Shown: positions 1 to 6,135, counted from the first letter of the stretch. The stretch: DNA of 6,135 nt from Actinomycetota bacterium (GCA_003161205.1 PMOU01000066.1:1-6135), one strand, 5' to 3'. Notes: generated from the sequence alone by a model not told the origin. Numbers and translations: made by a program.

Positions 1-204
1 GACTCCCCGCTGCTGGCTCCCACGCTGGACACACTCGGTGAGATCGGCCCGCTGCCGGATGGCATCACCGTCCACCTGGACGCCGGGTACGACTCGCAGA
101 AGACCCGCGACGAACTCGGCGAGCGCAACCTAGCCGGCGAGATCGCCCATAAGGGCGAAAAGGCTCCCATCCAGGCCGGGCAGCGCTGGCCAGTGGTTAT
201 GTGA
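1..204 (+). pseudogene. IS5-family DDE transposase, C-terminal-region remnant (truncated at both visible ends)
   Basis: Frame 1 is open from the window edge to TGA at 202-204 and gives 67 residues. Seen: LDAGYDS at residues 26-32, followed by KTRDEL, GEIAHKG and APIQAGQRW. In IS5-family transposases this block carries the second catalytic Asp (D27 here), and the GxRW stretch is normally followed at once by VVERT with the catalytic Glu. Here QRW is followed by PVVM and a stop, so the Glu and the rest of the C-terminus are missing. The family-like sequence ends at about 189-195. The 5' part lies outside the window, so its state is unknown. The piece is almost certainly inactive. It points towards the 3' end of the recombinase operon, 30 bp away, and may have been cut by insertion of that element. 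Assignment is by recalled family motifs; family fairly sure, IS subgroup not. Confidence 0.8.
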
Positions 205-218
205 TCTGTCAAGGTGTC

Positions 219-232
219 CACGCCGTGGCGTG
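219..232. repeat. Short GC palindrome just past the 3' end of the operon
   Basis: CACGCC (219-224) and GGCGTG (227-232) are perfect inverted copies separated by 2 bp. They start 3 bp beyond the stop codon of the operon's last gene. The two-base centre means a hairpin would need to open its inner pair. No U-run follows on the minus strand, so this is not a convincing intrinsic terminator for the operon. It could be a protein-binding site at the element end. Confidence 0.4.
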
Positions 233-237
233 TCTCA
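230..237 (-). repeat. Partial copy of the terminal motif (TGAGACAC) overlapping the last stop codon
   Basis: The minus strand reads TGAGACAC, and the first three bases are the TGA stop of the 161-aa gene. With the preceding A it matches 9 bp (ATGAGACAC) of the motif at 6086-6094. It lies 34 bp from the full 12-bp copy at 260-271 in the same orientation. Alone an 8-9 bp match means little; its position beside the full copy makes it worth listing. Confidence 0.4.
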
Positions 238-720
238 TTTTTTGTCGGCGCCGATCGCGGATGGTGTCTCACGGCCGTGCGTGGCATTTCGCGCGGGTGT
301 TAGGGCACGGTTCAGCGGGGTGATGTTGTCGCCTGCCTGCTGGAGCCGGGCGGTGAGCTGCTTGTTGTCGTCTTCGAGATGGCTGATCCGCAGGGTGAGG
401 ATCTGGATCTGGTTCGCGTAGATGCGCGTGGTGGTGCGCAGGTCGCGGATCTCGGCTGCGTGCTTGCTGCGCAGTTCCTTGTCCGCGGCGGTCAGCTCGC
501 GGACCTTGGCCCGGAGCTGCTCGGCTTCGGGACGCCGGGTGCTGGCGGGGTCGGCGAGGTCGGCCCGGATCCGGGCGGCCAGCGGCGAGCGGTAGAAGCT
601 TGCCCGGGAGATCCCGGCTTCGGTGCAGATGCTGGAGACGGTCAGCTGCCCGTCGGTGACGGCGGGGCGGCCGGCGGTCAGCGCGTCGTAGGCGGCCTGG
701 ATTTTATCGTCGGTGGTCAT
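235..720 (-). CDS. Small HTH/coiled-coil protein, GinD/TnpC-like (DUF6262-type), last gene of the recombinase operon
   Basis: 161 residues. A helix-turn-helix is visible at about residues 26-45 (LTVSSICTEAGISRASFYR), with the AGISRASFYR turn typical of the DUF6262 family and reminiscent of TetR-type HTHs. Residues 64-130 are highly charged with heptad-like Leu/Ile spacing and should form a long coiled coil. The tail is Lys/Arg-rich and disordered. Small proteins of this plan accompany multi-recombinase transposons (TnpC of Tn554, GinD of GInts). The likely role is DNA binding and accessory help in assembling the recombination complex or choosing sites; this is inferred. The ATG at 718-720 overlaps the TGA of the upstream gene by 4 nt, and no good Shine-Dalgarno sits at normal spacing, so translation probably depends on coupling. 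The 3' end carries two copies of the TGAGACAC motif. A role as transcriptional repressor of the operon is an alternative. Confidence 0.88.
   Translation of the reverse strand: MTTDDKIQAAYDALTAGRPAVTDGQLTVSSICTEAGISRASFYRSPLAARIRADLADPASTRRPEAEQLRAKVRELTAADKELRSKHAAEIRDLRTTTRIYANQIQILTLRISHLEDDNKQLTARLQQAGDNITPLNRALTPARNATHGRETPSAIGADKK
260..271 (-). repeat. 12-bp inverted repeat, operon-3' copy (TGAGACACCATC on the minus strand)
   Basis: The minus strand reads TGAGACACCATC, identical to the plus-strand sequence at 6087-6098, so the two copies bracket the operon as inverted repeats about 5.8 kb apart. This copy lies inside the 3' coding end of the 161-aa gene, where it encodes part of RETPSA. 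Terminal or arm-type recombinase binding sites are a reasonable reading. An exact 12-bp match between two roughly 100-bp end regions is unlikely by chance, but no functional evidence exists. Confidence 0.5.
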
Positions 721-2843
721 GGCTGCGCGGTCTCGGTGTTCTTCCCGGTGATCTGGCCGATGAGCTGGCCGAGCTGGTTGAGATGGCTGGTCAGGGCTGC
801 TTGCTGCAGCGGCGGCAGTGTGCCGCGGACATCGCTGATGATCTGCTGTGCCTGGCTGCGGGCTTGTTCCAGCCGGGGCAGGTGCACGTTGGAGCGGCGG
901 GCGTTGGGGCAGGTCAGGCAGCTGTTGAGCATGGGCAGCGGTTTCTTGCCGGCGGGTGGTCTGGCTTGCTTGGCGCAGAGCGCGGTGCCGGGCTGGTAAA
1001 AGCAGTCGCCGAGCACGCCGGGGTGCAAGGTGGCGGCGAGGTGGCTGAGCATGGTGCGCAGCCGCCGGGGGTCGGCGATGGTGCCGGGCAGGTCGGCGAG
1101 CTCGGCGTGGATCCGGGTGAACTCGGCGCTGATCTTGCGGTCGGCGCCGCCGCCGGAGGGTCCGCCGGCCAGCCAGTCGCGGTAGAGGTGCTCGGCGTAG
1201 TCGAGGCGGGCGATGGCCTGCTCGGCTTCGACTTCGGCGGCGAAGCCGGACGCTGAGGTGCCGGCATAGCCTTCGAAGATGGCGACCTGGGCGTGCTTGT
1301 ACTGCCGGGCGCCGGCCACGATCCCGAACGGCTGGTGGGCGATGTGCCAGGCCAGGGTGCGCCGGAACTGCATAGTGGTCAGCTCCCAGGGCTGGCGGCT
1401 GCCGCCGTGGCCGGGGATGAACGGCTCGCCGCCGGGCGGGGTGAAGAGGTCATTGACGTGGGCCGCGAAGCGGTTGAGGCGGGTCAGCATGTTGGCGTTC
1501 ATCCCGTCTTTGCGGACGCCGGAGTAGCTGAACAGATGAGTGGCGTCGTCATTGATCGCGAGCAGCACGTCTACGGCCTGGTGGACGACGTCCAGGACGA
1601 CCCATTCTTCGCAGTCCCCGGACAGCGCCCGGTCTTTGAATACCCGTCCGCGGAGCTTGCGGCGGACGCGGCCGCCGGGGCCGGGCTCGGTGAATGAGCA
1701 GTCGCGGGCGAGTTCGCGGACTTCGGCGTCGCGCATCCCGGACAGGTAGGCGATCACGATCCAGCATGCGGTCCGCAGGTGGAACAGTTCGGTCCGCAGC
1801 GAGGTGACATCGAGCCGGGGTCGCCATGGCTGCCCGGATGCGGGCCAGGGTGACATTTCGGTGTCGAGTCCGCCTGGTTCGTAGCCGAGCTCAGCGCCGG
1901 CGGCGGCGAGCCGTTCCTGGTGATACCACAGCCCGCCGGGGACGCCGGCCAGCAGGCCGGCCAGGGACCGGTTGGGTGCCTGCACGATGCCGTCCGCGAT
2001 GACCGCCCCGGGTGCCTTGCCGGCGTGCGGGGTAGCGGGGATGCCCCGGCCGGCGCGGGCGCGCCCGGCGATGAACGCCTCCAGCCGGGCGCGTGCCTCA
2101 CCGGGCCGCAAGGAGACCTGGGCGCATGCCTCGTGGAGGCGGCTGATTTCCTGCTGAGCGTTGCGGAGGTCGCCGGCCACGGCCTGGACGTAGAACAGCG
2201 CGGCTTGCAGGAGCGGCGTCATCACTTCCTGCGGGATCCGGGGCGTGGTGTTCTCCCGCGGGATGCGCCGCCCGGCGACCTGATTAGCGGGACGGCCCGG
2301 CCACGGAGTGAACCCGAGCCGGTCGGTGAGGAACGGCCCGTGTGCGGCGAGGTGCTTGACCGTCCCGACTTTCGCTGCCGCGGTGTCGGGGAGGGGCTTC
2401 CAGCCCGCGAGGATCTGCTCGAGATGCCGGGGTGTCACCTCGGCCAGGGTGACGGCGCCGACGACGGCGAGCTGACGCAAGATGAGCCGGACCTCGGTGA
2501 ACTCCCCGTAGAGGCTGGTGAGCTTCATCGGCCTGGCGGTCCCGGACAGCTGGTTGGCGGGGATGCCGCGGTTGAGCCGCGAATGCAGGTACTCCCGGAT
2601 GGTGCGTGCGTGACGGGGATCGGCGATGGCGGTGAAGTCGATCCTCGTCATCTTCGCGGTGCGGGGCACGAATGCGCTGATGTCCCATACGTCGTCGCCG
2701 TAGCGCGGCCCGTCCAGCTGGCGCCCGGCGCGGATCACGGCCGGCAGCACGAACGCGGCGTCATCGACGGCGCCCGCCGCCGCAGCTTCCGGTTCCTCGT
2801 CGCCGGCCGGGGACGCGGCAGGCCAGCCGGTGGTCATGGTCAT
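717..2843 (-). CDS. Tyrosine recombinase/integrase, third of trio (GinC-like), with C-terminal Cys motif
   Basis: 708 residues, long for a tyrosine recombinase (usually 300-400). The catalytic domain spans about 345-535. Seen: box I Arg R371 in YLSGMRDAE; candidate Lys K403 in RVFKDR; box II Arg R494 in MQFRRTLAWH, where the usual first His is not obvious; H517 in QYKHAQ; and nucleophile candidate Y526, nine residues after that His, as in XerD. The main R-R-H-Y set is therefore present, and strand transfer looks possible. The first 340 residues would hold the DNA-binding region plus family-specific extensions. A C-terminal extension (about 570-708) contains C614, C623, C642 and C645, with SCLTCPNA followed by HLPRL, possibly a zinc site. 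The ATG at 2843 is preferred over the in-frame ATG two codons later because GGAG (2852-2855) lies 8 nt upstream. The start overlaps the previous stop by 4 nt, and the end overlaps the small HTH gene by 3 nt of stop within the ATGA junction. Confidence 0.92.
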   Translation of the reverse strand: MTMTTGWPAASPAGDEEPEAAAAGAVDDAAFVLPAVIRAGRQLDGPRYGDDVWDISAFVPRTAKMTRIDFTAIADPRHARTIREYLHSRLNRGIPANQLSGTARPMKLTSLYGEFTEVRLILRQLAVVGAVTLAEVTPRHLEQILAGWKPLPDTAAAKVGTVKHLAAHGPFLTDRLGFTPWPGRPANQVAGRRIPRENTTPRIPQEVMTPLLQAALFYVQAVAGDLRNAQQEISRLHEACAQVSLRPGEARARLEAFIAGRARAGRGIPATPHAGKAPGAVIADGIVQAPNRSLAGLLAGVPGGLWYHQERLAAAGAELGYEPGGLDTEMSPWPASGQPWRPRLDVTSLRTELFHLRTACWIVIAYLSGMRDAEVRELARDCSFTEPGPGGRVRRKLRGRVFKDRALSGDCEEWVVLDVVHQAVDVLLAINDDATHLFSYSGVRKDGMNANMLTRLNRFAAHVNDLFTPPGGEPFIPGHGGSRQPWELTTMQFRRTLAWHIAHQPFGIVAGARQYKHAQVAIFEGYAGTSASGFAAEVEAEQAIARLDYAEHLYRDWLAGGPSGGGADRKISAEFTRIHAELADLPGTIADPRRLRTMLSHLAATLHPGVLGDCFYQPGTALCAKQARPPAGKKPLPMLNSCLTCPNARRSNVHLPRLEQARSQAQQIISDVRGTLPPLQQAALTSHLNQLGQLIGQITGKNTETAQP

Positions 2844-4507
2844 GTCAGGATCTCCAGGAGGCGGGCGGGCAGCGCGACAGTGCTACCGGTGATGTCGTGG
2901 CGGACGGCGGCGTGCTGTGCTGGGGTGAATGCCGGGAAGATCCCGGTGGTCAGGCGGTGGTGGGCTGTCCCGTAACGTGCCTGCCATTGCGCGCTGTCCA
3001 GTGCCTCTCGCTGGTCTTCGGTGAACGCCGCGAAGGCGGTCAGGCTGGGCAGGTGCCGTTCGGTGAAGACCGCGTTCGGGCATTCCAGGCAGCCCCACGC
3101 CGCGACCGGGCAGCCTTCGCCGGGTGTGCGGGCGAACGGGGAGGAATGGAAGCCGGAGCACGACGCGAGGAACACGTCCTGCTCACCGCTGGCCGCGGCT
3201 TGCTGCTGAGCCGGGGTCAGCGGCGACGCTTTCTGGCCGGGCACGCTGAGCGGCCCGCCGTCCGGCGTGGCAATGACCGGGTCCGCGAGTGCCGCCTGCA
3301 GTGCCTGGCGCAGGCCGTCTTCGACGGCCTGGTCGTGCACCTCGTTGTGCGCGTCGATGCCGGCGTAGTGCGCGGCAGCCACAGCCTTGGTGTGGCCGAC
3401 CGTGAAGTCGTCGAGGACCCCGCCGGTCTGCAGGTAGCGGCGGGACTTCACCGATTTGCGCAGCCGCCGCAGGTCAAGCCGCACTTTGCAGCCGCCGTAG
3501 TCGGCGAGCTGGTCCAGCCCGTGCCGGGCGGCCCATGCACGCAACTGGCCGGTGAGCTCGTAATCAGTGTCGAACCACGCCCGCAGGCCGTCATGGCCGG
3601 CACCGACCCACAGCGCGTCGCTGCCGCCCGCCTGGCGGGCCGGCCCGGTCAGCCGGATCACCAGGCTGATCAGGCCGGCCGGGGTGCTGATCCCCCCGGT
3701 GCGGACCCGCATCGTCTTGCTGGTGCGGGCATGGGCGCGTTTCTTGGCGTAGGCCAGCGTGACGAACCCGCTGGCGGACGGGCTGGACAGGCAGCCGGCT
3801 CGCAGCCCCTTGGCGCATTCAGGTTCCAGGCCGGTCAGGCAGATCAGCGCCACCAGCAGCGGGACAGCCTGCCCGGCGGTCAGGTGCGCAGCCGGGTCCG
3901 CGGCCCCGGCCTGCTCGCGGAGCATCCGGGCATCGGCCAGCGCCGCCCGCTCGATCGCCTCAAGTACCGGCACCGGGTAGGCGTTCAGCGGCCTGCCGCG
4001 CCGGGCGGGCAGCGATGTGCTGTAGCTCAGGCGGGCCTGCATCGCCGGGGTCAGCGTGCCGGGAGCAGCCTGCTCGGCCAGCTTCAGCAGCCGGATCACC
4101 GTCGCCATGAACCCCTGGACCTGGCTGCCCGTGGTGCCGTAACGGCCGATGAGCCCGGCCTCGAAGTCTTCTAGCAGCCCCGGCGGCACGTCCCCCAGCC
4201 CGGCCGCGCCGGGCCGGGCGGCTTCAAGGCGGGCAGCCGCGAAACCAGTGAACTCCCGCAGGTGCCGGACTTTCTGCCGGAAATCCGGGTTGAGTGTCCG
4301 TACCGTCCCGTGATCGCCGCCGATCGACGCCAGTGCCGCGGCCAGGGGCCGCACCAGCCGCGGGCACGGCAGGTCCGACAGGTCCACCGTCACCGGGATC
4401 CCCCCGAAGACGACGGTGAACACGACCGGGCCGATCGCCGGCACCGGCTCTGGCGGCTCTGTGCCGCCGTCCGCAGCGCCGAAACGGACTTTGCGTCCGC
4501 GGGTCAC
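2840..4507 (-). CDS. Divergent tyrosine recombinase, second of trio (GinB-like), lacking the box I arginine
   Basis: 555 residues. An N-terminal helical region at about 70-165 probably binds the core site, and the catalytic fold covers about 210-390. Seen: CLTGLEPECAKGL at 223-235, which aligns with the box I pattern but has E228 where the catalytic Arg should be; basic YAKKRA with K255/K256; LRRLRKS with R350 as the box II Arg and K351 in the usual His position; H372 in TVGHTKA; and Y381 nine residues later (HYAG). The fold and the nucleophile thus look kept, but the active site is altered. The C-terminus carries C450, C466, C473 and C476 with GCLECPNA then HLPSL, the same motif as in the third recombinase. 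The start is GTG at 4505-4507, with GGAGG (4515-4519) 7 nt upstream; the GTGA overlap joins it to the first recombinase. It could be a structural subunit or use another Arg (for example R236). Confidence 0.92.
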   Translation of the reverse strand: MTRGRKVRFGAADGGTEPPEPVPAIGPVVFTVVFGGIPVTVDLSDLPCPRLVRPLAAALASIGGDHGTVRTLNPDFRQKVRHLREFTGFAAARLEAARPGAAGLGDVPPGLLEDFEAGLIGRYGTTGSQVQGFMATVIRLLKLAEQAAPGTLTPAMQARLSYSTSLPARRGRPLNAYPVPVLEAIERAALADARMLREQAGAADPAAHLTAGQAVPLLVALICLTGLEPECAKGLRAGCLSSPSASGFVTLAYAKKRAHARTSKTMRVRTGGISTPAGLISLVIRLTGPARQAGGSDALWVGAGHDGLRAWFDTDYELTGQLRAWAARHGLDQLADYGGCKVRLDLRRLRKSVKSRRYLQTGGVLDDFTVGHTKAVAAAHYAGIDAHNEVHDQAVEDGLRQALQAALADPVIATPDGGPLSVPGQKASPLTPAQQQAAASGEQDVFLASCSGFHSSPFARTPGEGCPVAAWGCLECPNAVFTERHLPSLTAFAAFTEDQREALDSAQWQARYGTAHHRLTTGIFPAFTPAQHAAVRHDITGSTVALPARLLEILT

Positions 4508-6033
4508 GCGTCCGCCTCCGCCGCCGGGCTCTCATCGCCGGCGAGCACGGCCGCGAGCGCCCCGGCCTCGCGATCCCACCGTGCAAGCGCCGAGGCGACG
4601 ATTTCCTGCGCCTCGTCCAGAACATCCAGGTAGGTATAGACAGTCGCTTCCTGCGCGTGTCCCAGCAGCAGCTGCAGCCGGCGTAGCGGATTGCCCACCA
4701 GCAGCCGTTTCACCTGCGCGCTCGTGTGCGTCCGCGCCGGATCCCCGCCCAGCGCGGCGACGGTCTGCCGCAGCAGCAGACCGAGCATGTGCACCGCGAA
4801 CGAGTGGCGCAGCGTGTGCGGGGACAGCGACACGCCGACGCCGAACCGCTCGCAGCGGGTGTTCGCGCGCGCTAACACCGACTGCCACGTCGAGGAGGCC
4901 ACCGGCCGCCCGTCCGCTGAAAGCCACAGCGCCAGCGGCCCCGCCACCTCGCCGTCCGCCGTGACCAGCAGCAGCCGGCTGCGCGCGCCCGCGTCGAGCC
5001 GGCCGTACTTCACCGCGCCGCCCCCGGCCACGCTGGCTCCCGTCCGCCCGGCACGGTGGACCACCAGCGTCTGGCTGCCGACGTGATAACCGCCGGCGGC
5101 GCTGATCCGGGCCACCATCTCGCCGCGCTCGATCCGTGCGTACCGGTCCAGCGCTCGCACCAGCCGCGGCGGCGCGAACACCGTCCGCGGTCGCGATCGC
5201 TTCGTCACCGCAGGCCCCAGGTCGATCGCGCCCAGCCCCCTCGCCGCGGCGCGTTCGCCCGGAAGCTCCGGTGCCAGCAGGCACGACGCCTCGCCCAGCC
5301 GCATCCCGGTATAGATCAGCAAGTCCGCGAACAGCGCGTTGCGCTCGTCGTGCCGTCCCCGCCACGACGGGTCCACCCGCCCGTCCGGGACCCGGCCGCG
5401 CAGCCCGACATCCCGCCACAGCAAATAGTCCTCGAACGACACGAACTTCACCGGCACCGGCCCCGGATCCGGCTCGGACTCGGCGTTGATGCGGACCTGC
5501 CGCATTCCCTGCGGCGTGAACACGGCCCGGTCGATATACCGGAACGGCAGCTCGGCGATCAGGCCCTCATACACCGCCCAGGCAGCCCACTTATCCAGCG
5601 CCGCGACCAGCCGGCGCCACGTCGCCACCGACACCTGCGCCGGTCCCGCTGCATGCAGCCGCGCCCGCTTATAGGCACGCAGATCGGCGGTGCCGCACTG
5701 CCAGATCGACTTCCCGCCCCGGGACTGCGCCAGGAACCGGCAGAACAGCATGATGTCCCGCGCATACGCCAGAACGCTGTTCGCCGCCCGCACCCCCCAG
5801 CTGTCCAGTTCCCGGAAGAACCGGTTGAGCTGCAGGTCATAAGAACCGTCCGCACCTAGCAGGAACGGCAGCCCGTCCGCCACCCCCACCCGACTCAACG
5901 CCGCGACGCCACCGGCCGCCGCCAGCCCCGCCCCGGCCGCGCACGCGGCATCCGTCAGATACAGGTCGATGATTGCGTCATCGCTCCCGCCGTCCGTCTC
6001 GCCAGCACGAACGCCGGCGCTCTCGTGATCCAT
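4504..6033 (-). CDS. Tyrosine recombinase/integrase, first of trio (GinA-like), complete active site
   Basis: 509 residues. Residues 66-160 look like a core-binding (SAM-like) domain, with NRFFRELDSWGV and a run of amphipathic helices. The catalytic domain covers about 195-480. Seen: R245 in IYTGMRLGEA (box I); K278 in AVTKRSRPR as a candidate beta-hairpin Lys; H406, R409 and H410 in SPHTLRHSF (box II); H459 in LLLGHAQ; and Y468 in VYTYL, nine residues after that His as in XerD (Y466 is the alternative nucleophile). The set is complete, so this is the best candidate for an autonomous strand-transfer enzyme. It has no Cys-rich C-terminal extension; it ends in an Ala/Glu/Asp tail. ATG at 6031-6033 is the only upstream start in frame, with a G-run and GGGGAAG-like ribosome-binding site just before it. 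It heads the operon. Cytoplasmic, acting on element-end DNA. The GinA-like label rests on order and motifs, not on alignment. Confidence 0.93.
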   Translation of the reverse strand: MDHESAGVRAGETDGGSDDAIIDLYLTDAACAAGAGLAAAGGVAALSRVGVADGLPFLLGADGSYDLQLNRFFRELDSWGVRAANSVLAYARDIMLFCRFLAQSRGGKSIWQCGTADLRAYKRARLHAAGPAQVSVATWRRLVAALDKWAAWAVYEGLIAELPFRYIDRAVFTPQGMRQVRINAESEPDPGPVPVKFVSFEDYLLWRDVGLRGRVPDGRVDPSWRGRHDERNALFADLLIYTGMRLGEASCLLAPELPGERAAARGLGAIDLGPAVTKRSRPRTVFAPPRLVRALDRYARIERGEMVARISAAGGYHVGSQTLVVHRAGRTGASVAGGGAVKYGRLDAGARSRLLLVTADGEVAGPLALWLSADGRPVASSTWQSVLARANTRCERFGVGVSLSPHTLRHSFAVHMLGLLLRQTVAALGGDPARTHTSAQVKRLLVGNPLRRLQLLLGHAQEATVYTYLDVLDEAQEIVASALARWDREAGALAAVLAGDESPAAEADA

Positions 6034-6056
6034 CTGTCTTCCCCCCGAAGAGACAG
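6034..6056 (-). promoter_or_regulatory. Ribosome-binding region of the operon within a possible small hairpin
   Basis: On the minus strand CTGTCT and AGACAG are perfect 6-bp inverted copies immediately before the first ATG, and the G-run that serves as Shine-Dalgarno lies in the loop between them. If the hairpin forms in mRNA, it could limit ribosome access and keep recombinase levels low. The stem is short, so the effect is uncertain. Confidence 0.35.
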
Positions 6057-6063
6057 CACGTGA

Positions 6064-6081
6064 CGCTCAGATAATAGAGCG
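6064..6081. promoter_or_regulatory. Inverted repeat with 8-bp AT-rich centre containing a candidate -10 element
   Basis: CGCTC (6064-6068) and GAGCG (6077-6081) flank AGATAATA. The minus strand of the centre reads TATTAT (6071-6076), a fair -10 hexamer about 38 bp before the first ATG. At 16-18 bp further upstream there is no TTGACA-like box; the terminal-motif copy at 6087-6098 sits there instead. The layout would suit a repressor operator, or a recombinase core site with short arms around an 8-bp spacer. The promoter is a candidate only. Confidence 0.35.
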
Positions 6082-6086
6082 ACGCA

Positions 6087-6098
6087 TGAGACACCATC
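6087..6098 (+). repeat. 12-bp inverted repeat, operon-5' copy (TGAGACACCATC)
   Basis: Exact inverted match to 260-271, with one extra 5' A matching the partial copy at 230-238. It lies in non-coding DNA about 55 bp upstream of the first recombinase, overlapping the place where a -35 element would be expected. Binding of the recombinases or the small HTH protein here could combine element-end recognition with autoregulation; that is inference. Confidence 0.5.
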
Positions 6099-6135
6099 GA
6101 GAGCCAACATAAAGCGCGAGGGGACGTTCCATTCC
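6099..6135. other. Non-coding flank to the window edge
   Basis: 37 bp upstream of the terminal motif. No reading frame continues the IS5-type transposase relic (no VERT-like sequence in any plus-strand frame), so this is not visibly the other half of a disrupted insertion sequence. No gene start is recognised. Confidence 0.4.

Noticed and set aside
219..243. Palindrome followed by six Ts as an intrinsic terminator
   Set aside because: The T-run follows only on the plus strand and is separated by TCTCA; the stem has a 2-bp centre, and no U-run serves the minus-strand operon.
230..999. Plus-strand frames at 230-421 and 379-999
   Set aside because: They overlap the small HTH gene antisense, show no domain, and start without a convincing ribosome-binding site.
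1920..4174. Long plus-strand open frames (351 aa at 1920-2975 and 425 aa at 2897-4174) opposite the recombinases
   Set aside because: They are antisense to genes with clear catalytic motifs, have Gly/Ala/Arg/Pro-rich low-complexity translations and no recognisable domain; such frames are expected opposite high-GC genes.
4532..5419. 295-aa frame on the minus strand inside the first recombinase gene
   Set aside because: It is the same strand but a shifted frame of a gene with a complete active site; the composition is Arg/Gly/Ala-rich with no motif.
197..6112. TTATGT (197-202) and ACATAA (6107-6112) as outer terminal inverted repeats
   Set aside because: Only 6 bp, and their distances from the 12-bp motif differ at the two ends, so chance is sufficient.
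1..6135. CRISPR arrays, tRNA or rRNA genes, retron or toxin-antitoxin systems
   Set aside because: No regularly spaced repeats, no tRNA-like cloverleaf pattern noticed, and the window is fully occupied by the operon and a transposase relic.

Overview
The window is very GC-rich DNA with strong third-position G/C bias, wall-to-wall coding and long spurious antisense frames. This points to a high-GC actinobacterium (Streptomyces, Frankia or Actinomadura-like), although no species marker is present. It is accessory, mobile-element DNA with no housekeeping gene.

Layout, left to right. Positions 1-204 (+) hold the 3' relic of an IS5-type DDE transposase that breaks off just before its catalytic Glu. 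Positions 235-6033 (-) are filled by one four-gene operon, read from right to left. It encodes a 509-aa tyrosine recombinase with a full catalytic set, then a 555-aa divergent tyrosine recombinase, then a 708-aa tyrosine recombinase, then a 161-aa protein with an N-terminal helix-turn-helix and a coiled coil. Each gene overlaps the next by exactly 4 nt (GTGA, ATGA, ATGA), so translation is almost certainly coupled. Positions 6034-6135 are the upstream region. They carry a candidate -10 element inside a small inverted repeat, a ribosome-binding site in a possible hairpin, and one copy of a 12-bp motif that recurs inverted at the other end of the operon.

Three co-directional, co-translated tyrosine recombinases plus a small HTH/coiled-coil partner match the recombination module of GInt-type genomic islands (ginABCD). 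They are also related in plan to the TnpA/TnpB/TnpC module of Tn554 and to recombinase-in-trio (RIT) elements. The small protein resembles the DUF6262/TnpC-like family. The likely job of the set is to integrate and excise a genomic island or transposon: the recombinases act together on the element ends, and the small protein helps with DNA binding or assembly. No cargo gene is visible, so cargo, if any, lies outside the window. These family assignments come from motifs and gene order read by eye, not from a database search.

Points of interest are the loss of the first catalytic Arg in the second recombinase, a shared C-terminal Cys motif (CxxCPNA-x5-HLP) in recombinases two and three only, and the inverted TGAGACACCATC repeats bracketing the operon.
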